DNA from: UTCFX2 sp002050125
GTDB lineage: Bacteria > Chloroflexota > Anaerolineae > Anaerolineales > UBA4823
Length of the DNA stretch: 64,000 bases
NCBI GenBank assembly: GCA_027494035.1
Contig: JAOSJQ010000001.1
Location: 372,001 to 436,000 of the forward strand
Direction: 5' to 3'
Within the stretch, counting starts at the first letter, position 1. Each line of letters starts with the position of its first letter. This document shows, piece by piece, positions 54,643 through 64,000 of the stretch. The notes under the pieces were generated by a model, which saw only the letters and a list, made by a program, of their open reading frames with translations, had not been told where the DNA came from and did not search any database. The position numbers and the translations under genes are program-made.

Positions 54643-55530
54643 ATGGGTAAAGCCCGTTTGTTGATCGTCGAAGATGACCAAGACATTTCGAACATGCTCA
54701 AAATCTATTTCAGCGGGCATGATTTCGAAGTCGATACCGCGCTGCGCGGCGCGGAGGCGCTGGAAAAAACGCGCCAGAACCTGCCGCACTTGATCGTGCT
54801 GGATATCATGCTCCCCGATATCGACGGGTTCGAAGTGTGCCGGATTCTGCGCACGCACACCCGCACCAGCCACGTCCCGATCATCTTCCTCACCCAAAAA
54901 GACGAGCGCAGCGATAAGCTCCAGGGGTTGGAACTGGGCGCCGATGATTACGTCACCAAACCGTTCGACATCGAGGAGCTGAAACTGCGCGTTCAAAGGG
55001 CGATCACCCGCGCCGAGCAGCAAAGCCTTACGGACCCGCGCTCGGGTTTGCCGTCGGGGCGCCTGATCGAGGAGCAGCTCCGCCGCATCATCCGCCTGGG
55101 CGACTGGTCGTTTATGGACATCCGCATCCTGAACCTGGAGGCATTTCGGGATGTGTATGGGTTCGTTGCCGCTGACAACGTGCTGCGCTTCACCGCCATG
55201 CTTTTAGGAGAAGTCGTCGATGAGCTTGGAACGCTCAACGATTTTATCGGGCACGCCGGCGGCGATAATTTTGTGGTCATCACCACCCAAGAAGCTTCAA
55301 AAGAAATTCAACGCAAGCTGATCGACCGCTTTGCGAACGAAGTGCTCGCCCATTATTCCTTTATCGACCGCGAGCAGGGGTACATTCTGACCGAAGCTTC
55401 CGACGGATCGCAGCAGAAAGCCCCCATGATGACATTGGTGGTCGGCGAAGTCTCGCCGCGCGAATACGATTTTTCTGACATCCGTGAAATCACCGAACTG
55501 GCAGCCGAAGCCAGAAGGCAGAATAACTGA
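54643..55530 (+). CDS. Response regulator with degenerate GGDEF domain
   Basis: 295 residues from ATG 54643; GGGGAGG sits five bases upstream; ATG 54640 is alternative. Receiver: EDDQD pocket, phospho-Asp54 in LIVLDIMLPDIDG, FLTQKDE and DYVTKPFD. Output domain starts LTDPRSGLPSGRLIEE and contains GHAGGDNFVVI, where GGDEF has become GGDNF; the catalytic Glu is lost, so cyclase activity is unlikely. It may bind c-di-GMP or serve as a docking domain. Adjacent to the giant kinase. Confidence 0.85.
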   Translation: MGKARLLIVEDDQDISNMLKIYFSGHDFEVDTALRGAEALEKTRQNLPHLIVLDIMLPDIDGFEVCRILRTHTRTSHVPIIFLTQKDERSDKLQGLELGADDYVTKPFDIEELKLRVQRAITRAEQQSLTDPRSGLPSGRLIEEQLRRIIRLGDWSFMDIRILNLEAFRDVYGFVAADNVLRFTAMLLGEVVDELGTLNDFIGHAGGDNFVVITTQEASKEIQRKLIDRFANEVLAHYSFIDREQGYILTEASDGSQQKAPMMTLVVGEVSPREYDFSDIREITELAAEARRQNN

Positions 55531-55542
55531 TAGAAAATTAGG

Positions 55543-58500
55543 ATGTTCGAGCTGAGTCCGGCTGTTTTGGGTCTGATATTGATCGTTGTGGGGGCGGGAT
55601 TTGCCGCAGCTACCTTGATCGTGTTGCGCATCTCCACCCGACCCAACCCGCCCGCCAGACCGCCCATCCCGCCCTCGGATCGGCTCAAATCCCCGCCCAC
55701 CAGGACGCCGTCCTGCTGGTCGAGAGCGGGGGGCGCGTGGCTTACATCAACCAGGCTGGACGGGAATATTTCAACGCCTGGGATGAAGCGCCGGACCTGG
55801 AAAGCCTGGCGCGCCACACCCGCCCCAGCGAGAACTTCCTGATGTTGTGCTCCAGCGAAGGGCAGACCCGCCTCAGCCTGCACGGCAAGATGATGGAAGC
55901 CGTTTCGTTTTTTACCCCCGGTCCTGCGGCGAATGGGTCGCCCCAAAAAGGGGGAATGCTGGTCACGCTGCACAAATTGCACCCCGGTTTGGAAGGCGCG
56001 GGTTTATCCCGCTCTGCCGCCGCCAGCCTGGAAGAAGCGCCGGACGGCTCGAGGCAGGAGGCGCAGCTTACGCCGCAGACGCTCCAGGTCTTTGCCGAGC
56101 TCAGCCAGGCGATGGCTGCCAGCCTGGATCTGGAAGCCACGCTGCAAACCATCCTCGAAAGCGCAGAACGGCTCCTGCCCGCCGACCAACTCGAGATCAC
56201 TGTCTGGGACGCCGATGACCAGCTCCTGATCCCCTATCGGCTGGTCGGGCTGCCGGGCTCTGAGCGCCGGCTCGAGAAACCCAGCTACCGCTACGACACG
56301 ACGACCGGCTATACCGGTTATTTGGCGACGCATCGCCAGCCGCTCCTGATTCGGGATATCAACACCTTCCGCGAAGCCCGCCCGGTATTCGATCGCCAGC
56401 GCTATCCGTTCCAGTCTTATCTCGGCGTGCCGCTGCTGGTTGCCGACAACCTGGTCGGCACGCTCGAACTCGCTTCGTTATCAAAGGAGAACTATCAGGA
56501 AAGCGATCTGGAAGTTGCCAGCTTGTTGTCCCGGCAAGCGGGTATCGCCGTGAACAACGCCCTGCTCTACGAGCTTGAACGCAAGCGCTCCACCGAGCTC
56601 GCCGGGCTGGCTAACCTGGCGCAATCGATCAGTTCGCTCACCGATCTTCAGGATTTGTTCAACCGCTTGATCGAGAGCATTGCGCCGCTCATCCCGGTCG
56701 AGATCCTGGGTTTCCTGGTCTACGATGAAAACCGCCACGTCTTGCGCGGCCAGACCCCATTTGTGGGAATTTTAGACAGCGTCGTCGAGTGGTACCAGAC
56801 CATCGTCGCTCCAGACAGCCGGGCGGAGGAATTGCTGCGCAGCGGGCAGCCGCTCCTCACCGACGAAGCCACCGACGATCAGCGGCTGCAGCTCCTGGAC
56901 TTGCACCACCTGGCGCAAGCCTCGGGGATCCGCCAGGCAATCCTCTATCCGCTGGCGGCGAGCGGGCGAACCCTGGGCTTTTTGCTGGCTGCCCGAAAGC
57001 GCGATGGCTCTTCTTTCGATACAAACGACCTGCGCTTCATGGCAATCATCGCCGGTCAGGTGGCGCCGATCATCGAAAACGCCGCGCTCATCCAGCAATC
57101 GCGCCAGCGCGCCAACCGGGCTGAGACGCTGCGCCGGATTGCCAGCCTGACCAGCTCGGCTGCCACAATGGACGAAGTTCTCAAATACTCCTTGGTCGAT
57201 CTGGCGCGCCTGCTGCAGGGAGACGCCGCCGCGATCATGTTGCTAGATGAAGACCGGGGCGAGCTCAAACTGCACAAGATTTCGTCCTTTGGAATCCCGC
57301 CCGAAACCGCCGCGCGCTTGAGCACTTTTTCTACCAGCGCGCCCAATTTCGAGCTCACCTCGGTTGTCAGCCTGAAACCCGCCCTGGTCGAAGACCTGCT
57401 TGAGACGTCTGAAATCTCGCCGCTGCAGCGCTTGCTGGCGGATGAGATGCACATCCGCGCCATGATCAGCGTGCCGCTGGTGGCGCGGGAACGCGCCATC
57501 GGTGAACTCATCCTGGGCAGCTTCAAGGAGGAGTTCTTCCTCGAGGGCGATCTTCAAACCGTTTCCACGGCTGCCGGGCAGATCGCTGCCGCGGTCGAGC
57601 GGTCGACGCTCGCCACCCAAACCGACCAGAGTCTGCGCCAGCGGGTGGACCAGCTCACCGCGATCACCCAGGTGAGCCGCGAACTGAACCGCACGCTCGA
57701 CCTGAACCACCTGCTGGAGCGGGTCTACAACGAATCGCTCAAAGCCACCCGAGCCGACTGCGGCACTCTGCTGCTCTTCGAACCGGGAGAGACCAACGGT
57801 TCGGCGCTTTCCAGCCTGCCGGACCTGGCGTCCGAGTTGCCCGGGGTGCTGCTGCATCTGGGGGACGAGCCGCAGCCTCAACTGCACCCGCTTGAACAGC
57901 GGGTTCTGCAGTTGGGCGAAACCCAGGCTATCCCCGACTTCGATGCCCAACCCACGGGCGAGCAGTTCCTGCCGGCGCACGAGGGCATCCGCTCGGCGCT
58001 GGTCATCCCCATCGCCTACCAGGGGCAAATCGCCGGGTTGCTGCACCTGCATTCAAAAACGCCCGACCGGTTCGGTCCGCCCGAACAAGAAATCGGTGAA
58101 GCGTTTGCGATCCAGGCAGCCATTGCGTTGGGGAACGCCCTGCGCTACCAGGACCAGATCCAGCGCGGCGAGCAGCTCAAGCGGCGGGTGGAAACGCTCT
58201 CGAACCTGCTGGGCGTCTCTCAGGCGTTGAAGACCGAGCGACCGCTGGAATACATCCTCGAGACTTTTGCGCAGGCGATCCAGTCATCGACCCAGTTCCA
58301 GGCGGTGTTGATCAGCCTCTTGAATGAAAAAACCGGTCAACTGGAACGGGTCGCCAGCGCCGGCATCTCGCCCGCGGTGATGGCAGAGCTGCGCGATCAC
58401 CCGCAGTACTGGAAGAACATCCAGGTGCTGCTGGACCCAGCCTTCCAAATCGGGCGGGCGTTTTTCATCCCAAGCGAGAAAGCGCAGTTCGTTCCGCCCG

Positions 58501-61500
58501 AAGTCCATACGGTTTACACTTTTCAGAGCGACGCCACACCCACCGACCAGTTCTACTGGCATCCCGATGATCTGCTGCTCGTGCCGCTCTACAGCGCCAA
58601 CGGCGAGCCGCTTGGCTTGGTCAGCGTCGACGCTCCAGCGGACCAGAAGCGCCCAGATCAGCCCACGCTCGATTCCCTGGAAATTTTTTGCAGCCAAGCC
58701 AGCCTGGTCATCGAAAACCAGCTCAGGCTGCGCAGCCTGAATGCGCAGGTGGGCGAAATCGAAAACCAACTGGCGTTCGCCCGCACGGCTGCCAGGTCTG
58801 CCCAGGATCATCTGCCGGTGCTGCTCCATAAAGACCTGGAACAAACTCTGACCATCCAGCAGTTGGGGCAGCGCGCCAGGCGCATCCAGGCGGGGTTGGA
58901 CATCTCAGCCATCATCAGCGGACAGCCCAGCCGGGCGGGTCTGTTCGACGCGCTGAGCCGCGAACTCATGAGCCGGATGGACTTCAACCTCGTCCTGATT
59001 GCCGAGCCCACCCCAGGCGGGCTGGCTCTGACCAGCGCTTCCGGCAGCCTCCCCGGCGAGATCAACCTCAAAGCCCTGTTGGGGCAGAAGAATCCTCTCC
59101 GGTACGTAACTCAATCCGGCGAGGCGCTGCTGGTGGGGAATATAAACGAGGCGCAAGAGTGGGAAAACACGCCGCTCTTGCGGGCGTCGAATGCCCGCAG
59201 CTTTGTGTGCCTGCCGGTGAAAGACATCGCCTCCGCCCCGGGGGATGGAACCGGGGTTGTGCAAAGCCAGAAGACCCAGGCTGCGCTTCTGGCGGTCAAC
59301 TGCAACTCGACGATCCAGTTTACAAGTGAGGACGCCCAGCTCTTCGACCTGATCGCTCATCAGATCGCCGTGACGCTGCACAATTTTGCCTTCCTGGAGA
59401 TCACTTCCCGCCGATTGCGCGAGGTGAATCTGCTGCTGGAATTCAGCCAGCAATTGGGCAGCCTCGACCCAGCCGCCATCATCGCCACGCTGCTCGAAAG
59501 CGCTATGCAAGCCGTCCCCGCGGCAGAATCTGCCATGGTCGCCTTTTGGGATCAAAAAGCAGCCCGGCTCACGCCCCAATCGTCAACCGGCTACGCCGAC
59601 CCGGACGAACTGCTGGCTGTGCTTTACGAACCGGGCGAAGGCGTGGCGGGGCAGGTGTTCGAGAGCCGCCGCGCCCTCAACCTGGAGACGGTGGACTTCA
59701 CCGCACATTACAACCTGAGCGCGGACAACCTGCTGCATTATCGCAACGCCACCGCCGGAAACTTGCCGGTCTCCAGCCTGGCTGTTCCCATCATGGCTGG
59801 CACAATTCTGTCGGGCGCTCAAACGAAGCCCAACCTCGTTCACCCCGCGCTCGAAGAGGGGCGTCTGCGCCCGCTGGGCGTGCTCGTGCTGGACAGCGCC
59901 AGCGAAACCGCCGCGTTTACTGATGACGATCTTGCCATAATCGCTTCGCTGGTGCAGCAGACGGCGCTGACGCTCGAGAACGCCAGGCTTTATCAAGCCT
60001 CGGAGCAGCGTTCTGACCAGCTTCAGGCGTTGACCAGCGCTTCCACGCAGATCACCGCCAGCCTGGAAAAAGAATCCCTCATTATCGGGCTGCTCGACCA
60101 ACTGCGGACGCTGGTGCCCTTCGATACCGGCACGCTTTGGCTGCGTCAGGAAGCCCGCGGCGCAGACCGCATGGTCATCCACTCGGCGCACGGGTTCGAG
60201 GACAGCGACCAGCGCCTTGGTCTGACGGTGGACATTGCAGACAGCCGTCTGATGGATGAGATGATCCACACCGGGAAGCCGATCTATGTGCCGGACGTGA
60301 GGCAAGACGACCGTTTTCAAACCATGCAGATCGACCATGATCTGGCTGCCTTGCTGGAGGAGGCTTCACCGCTGGTTGAAACCGGCTTGGAACGCCTTTC
60401 CTGGCTGAGCATCCCGCTTATCTCCTCGGGACGGGTAACCGGCGTAATTGCCCTTGAAAAATCCGAGGCGGATTTCTACGGCGTGGACGATCTGCGCGTC
60501 GCCACCACGTTCGCCGCCCAGGCTGCCGCCGGGATCGAGACCGCCCACCTTTACCAGGAATCCGTGACGCGCGCTCGCGAGCTCGACCAGCAATCGCAAA
60601 CGCTCAGTTCGCTCAACCGTTTCTCGGGCGATTTAAGCGGGTCGCTCGATCCGGATTTGATCCTGGCGTACGCCACGCGCGAATTCCTGCAGTTGCTGCC
60701 CTGCACCACCGCCACCATGCTGCTCTTTCATGCGCGTTCCGACGATGCCCCTGCAGCCTCGGGGGGCGCAGAACCGCGCCAGCCAGAACCGGGCGGTTAT
60801 TACATTCTCCAAGCTGAGAACACCCGCGCCCGGCTCGACAACCTGAAATATACGCCGGGTTCGATCCTGCCGGACACCCCGATTTTCCGCCGCCTCAGCG
60901 AATCGCTGGGGATCTTTAATACCGATGACACCAGCCGCGAACCGGAACTGCTGCAACTCGGCGCGTTTCTGGCAGAACGCCAGACGCACGGCATGTTGAT
61001 CGTGCCGGTTGCCAGTGGCGGGATCGACCCACATCAGGACGGCAGCCAACGCTTCCATGGGCTGATGCTGGCTCAACATGATCAGTTCCGGCGCTATGCG
61101 CCCGAAGAGATCGAACTGGCGCGCACGATCTGCAATCAGGTCGCAACTGCACTGCAAAACGCGCGCCTGTTCGAAGAGACGCGGATCTTGACCGAAGAAC
61201 TCGAGCTGCGCGTGCAACAGCGCACCGCTGAACTGGCGCGCGAACATCAAAGATCGGATACGCTGCTACGCATCATCACGGAACTGTCTGCCAGCCTGGA
61301 CCTGACCCAGGTTTTGAACCGCACGCTGTACGTGCTGGGCGAATACCTGGACGCCGAACGGATCGCGATCCTGATCGACCGGCCCGGGCAAAAAGAGCTC
61401 CAGCGCCTGTCCCACATCGAGCGGGACGACGATTCCTCCGAAGAGCAGTTGGAAGCGGCGCGCCGGCTGGAGCAGATATTGGGCGCGTGGGTCGTGCAGA

Positions 61501-62915
61501 ACCGCCAATCGATCCTGGCAGATGACCTCGCCAGCGATGACCGCTGGAAGCAGCCGATCATTGAACTGATCCCCAACAACCTCAATCACAGCGCGCTGGC
61601 GGTGCCGCTGATGAGCGGCGCAGAAGCGCTGGGCTGCCTGATCTTGATCGATGCGCGCCCCAGCTATTTCTCGCTGGACCAGCTCGACCTGGTTCAGGCG
61701 GCGACCAACCAGGTGTCTATCTCGGTCAACAACGCCGAGCTTTACCGGCTGATCCGCGACCAGGCGGAGGACCTGGGCACTATGCTGCGCACGCAGCAGA
61801 TCGAAACCTCGCGTTCTAAAGCCATTTTGGAAGCGGTCGCCGATGGCGTGCTCGTCACCGACGCCAGCCGCCAGATCACGCTGTTCAATGAATCAGCGGA
61901 AAAAATCCTGGGGATGGGGCGCGCCCAGGTGCTGGGTCGTTCAATGGAACATTTCGCCGGCATCTTCGGTCAAGCCACGCAAAGCTGGCGCGACCGGATC
62001 AGCGCCTGGTCGCAAGACCCAACCTCCTACCAGCCGGGGGATACGTACTCGGAGCGCATCTTACTCGAAGACGGGCGCGTGATTTCGGTTCACCTGGCGC
62101 CGGTCAGCCTGCGCAACGACTTCCTCGGCACCGTCTCGATTTTCCAGGACATCACCCATCAGGTCGAGGTCGAGCGGCTGAAATCCGAATTTGTAGCAAC
62201 CGTGAGCCATGAGCTGCGCACCCCGATGACTTCGATCAAAGGTTACGTTGAGATCCTGCTCATGGGCGCGGCTGGTCAGCTCTCGGATCAGCAGACCCAA
62301 TTCTTACAAGTCGTAAAATCCAACACCGAGCGGCTGGCTGTGCTGGTGAACGATCTGCTCGACATCTCTCAGATCGAATCGGGGCGGGTGACGCTCAGAC
62401 TCGAACCGGTTGATCTTGGCAAGCTGCTCGATCACAGCGTGGACGAGCTTTTGCGCCGCACCCAGGGCGCCGAGCGCGCCATCACGATCGAAAAAGAATT
62501 CCAGCCCGGCTTGCCAAAGGTACTGGCAGACGCAGACCGCATCGCGCGGGTCCTGGATAATCTGCTCGATAACGCTTACCAGTACAACCTGCCGGGCGGC
62601 AAGATCGTCCTGCGCCTGACCCAAATCGCCGAGGAGATTCAGGTGGACATCCAGGACAGCGGCGTCGGTATCAACCTGCCGAACAAGGAACAGGTCTTCG
62701 AGCGGTTCTTCCGCGGCGAAAACCCATTGGTGCTGGGCGTAGCCGGCACAGGTTTGGGCTTGTCAATCGTTCAAAATATCATCCAGATGCACCGCGGGCG
62801 CATCTGGGTCGAAAGCTCGGGCATACCCGGCGAAGGGAGCCGGTTCTCCTTTACGCTTCCCCCAGCCCGCCCCGAGGACATGGAGAGGGAATTTTCTGAA
62901 TGGCAAGAATCTTAA
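55543..62915 (+). CDS. Giant multi-GAF sensor histidine kinase (one-base frame break)
   Basis: 2,457 residues when C5 replaces C4 at 55691-55694; the join reads RLKSPAHQDAVLLVESGGRV. One N-terminal membrane segment (about residues 8-29), a PAS-like segment (YINQAGREYFNAW), then about ten GAF domains at roughly 185, 355, 535, 705, 885, 1115, 1295, 1495, 1690 and 1905. A PAS domain (about 2095-2200), HisKA with FVATVSHELRTPMTSIKG, and HATPase with DNLLDNAYQYN, DSGVGI and GTGLGLSIV follow. The number of GAF domains is very unusual. Overlaps the next receiver gene by 16 bp. Confidence 0.87.
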
Positions 62916-63274
62916 TTGCAGAAGACGAACGCGATATCCGCGAATTGATTTCATTCACGCTGAAGTTTGCCGGGCATGAAGTGATCGCGACCAGCAACGG
63001 GGAGGAGGCGTTGCAGGCTGCCCGCAACGAAATGCCCGACTTGATCCTGCTCGATGTACGCATGCCGCGCCTGTCGGGTTACGAAGCCTGTGAGATCATC
63101 AAAGCCGACCCCCGCACGCGCCAGATCCCGGTGGTGTTTCTTTCCGCCAAAGGGCAGGAAAGCGAGGTGAAAACCGGGCTGGATGCCGGAGCAGACGAGT
63201 ACATCTTAAAACCTTTTTCACCCGATCAATTGACCGCCAGGATTAAAGCCATCCTGAACAACCATCATCCATAA
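62900..63274 (+). CDS. Single-domain response regulator
   Basis: 124 residues, one receiver domain. Acidic pocket EDERD, phospho-Asp52 in LILLDVRMPRLSG, VFLSAKGQ and YILKPFSPDQ. No output domain. Starts inside the end of the giant kinase gene, so it is the likely direct phosphate acceptor, CheY-style. Confidence 0.93.
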   Translation: MARILIAEDERDIRELISFTLKFAGHEVIATSNGEEALQAARNEMPDLILLDVRMPRLSGYEACEIIKADPRTRQIPVVFLSAKGQESEVKTGLDAGADEYILKPFSPDQLTARIKAILNNHHP

Positions 63275-63304
63275 GGGGTTATCCTGCTGTAGAACGATCC
63301 ATTT

Positions 63305-64000
63305 ATGAGCGTACTGATCCTGCAGAATGAAATCGTGCATTATGAAGTGCTGGGGCGCGGCAAGCCGCTCCTGTTCCTGCACGGCTGGGTGGGCTCATGG
63401 CGCTACTGGATGCCGGCTATGCAAGCCGCTTCGATTTCGTTCCGGACGTACGCGCTAGACCTGTGGGGTTTCGGGGATACCGCCAAAGCGCCGGCGTATT
63501 ATTCGTTAGAAAACCAGGTCAACATGATCGACCTCTTTATGCAGGAGATGGGGATTGCGAAAATCGCCATCATCGGACACGGGCTGGGCGCCATTGTGGG
63601 CGCCAAATACGCCATGCAATACCCCAAATGGGTGGACCGCCTGCTCGCGGTTGGATTGCCGGACGGCGCTCAATCGTTGAGCCAGCGTCTGTTCACTTCT
63701 CAACCGGCGGAACTTGCCGATTGGCTGCTGACCCGTAAGCCGGACAACGAAGCCGCGCGCGCCGAGGCGCCAAAAGCCGACGCACGCGCCATCCAGCGCT
63801 CCCTTTCCATCTTTCAAGACCTCTCGGGGGCTCATACCTGCGTGATCTGCTCACGCCCAGCCTGATGATCTATGGGTTGAACGATCCGATCATCGCCGCG
63901 CCCAACCTAGAAAACAGCGCCGACCTTCCCGAGCATGTGCACCAAATCATCTTCGAACAATCGGGGCATTTCCCAATGCTGGATGAGCCGTCCGCATTCA
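63305..64000 (+). CDS. Alpha/beta hydrolase-fold protein lacking the nucleophile serine (3' truncated, one-base frame break)
   Basis: Reads to the window edge if G6 replaces G5 at 63826-63830; the restored tail is GGSYLRDLLTPSLMIYGLND and FEQSGHFPMLDEP, carrying the Asp and His positions. FLHGWVGSWRYW is the oxyanion motif, but the elbow is IGHGLGAIVGA: glycine takes the place of the serine. The intact paralogue at 52363 has GHSMGG. This may be a binding or regulatory pseudo-enzyme, or use another nucleophile. Third gene after the kinase. Confidence 0.78.

Noticed and set aside
2544..63830. Interpretation of the frame breaks as pseudogenes or programmed frameshifts
   Set aside because: They lie in essential genes and unrelated families, at or beside homopolymer runs or short repeats, without slippery-site plus stimulator design; sequence error explains all.
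1..64000. CRISPR arrays, tRNA, rRNA, insertion sequences, prophage genes
   Set aside because: No repeated spacer pattern, no cloverleaf or rRNA sequence, no transposase or integrase was recognised by eye.

Overview
The window reads as chromosomal DNA of a Chloroflexota bacterium, most likely an Anaerolineae-type lineage. The evidence is indirect: moderately high GC, lipoproteins with Thr/Pro/Val/Glu/Lys-rich linkers, an F420-type oxidoreductase, WD40 lipoproteins, a Val T-box leader, and a mevalonate kinase beside an isopentenyl phosphate kinase. No rRNA, tRNA, CRISPR array, insertion sequence or prophage was seen. At least 13 one-base reading-frame breaks lie at or beside homopolymer runs or short base repeats, in 12 otherwise intact genes including valS, and each is repaired by one base. 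I treat them as sequence errors and describe the restored genes.

Region 1 (1-5.6 kb): the end of a molybdenum hydroxylase locus (XdhC, fused FAD/2Fe-2S subunit), a small membrane protein, a nucleoside-phosphorylase-like protein and a class III aminotransferase. Region 2 (5.7-13.1 kb): membrane protein, Sir2 deacylase and MBL hydrolase, an HD-GYP response regulator, aldo/keto reductase with GalE, adenosine-specific kinase, and a LysM/M23 peptidase. Region 3 (13.3-22.7 kb): two WD40 proteins, an acyltransferase, a secernin-like peptidase, TlyA, a UbiA-family prenyltransferase, mevalonate kinase plus isopentenyl phosphate kinase, and Hsp20. Region 4 (22.7-38 kb): a five-gene minus-strand run (DinB-like, alpha/beta hydrolase, HAD, F420 oxidoreductase, M32 peptidase), valS with its T-box, PlsY, an M67 peptidase, YraN-miaA, an acyl-CoA synthetase, and L21-L27-L31, where L31 carries an RNA-polymerase alpha-CTD-like extension.

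Region 5 (38.6-50.5 kb) has two parts. The first is a cassette of two membrane proteins and an M20 peptidase. The second is an electron-transfer island: a Crp/Fnr regulator facing NapH- and NapG-like ferredoxins, a membrane protein, two lipoprotein cytochromes with eight cytochrome motifs each (one is CxxCK), and two ethylbenzene-dehydrogenase-gamma-like diheme lipoproteins. Three transcription starts in this island share an FNR-like palindrome at a constant 30 bp from a conserved -10-like element. The likely picture is an oxygen- or redox-controlled route from the quinone pool to surface cytochromes.

Region 6 (50.9-64 kb) is a same-strand signalling island: PATAN/DUF4388 protein, conservon-type small GTPase, alpha/beta hydrolase, left-handed beta-helix protein, response regulator with a degenerate GGDEF domain, a roughly 2,457-residue histidine kinase with about ten GAF domains, a single-domain response regulator, and a second alpha/beta hydrolase whose nucleophile serine is replaced by glycine. 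Regions 5 and 6 are the most promising places for undescribed systems.
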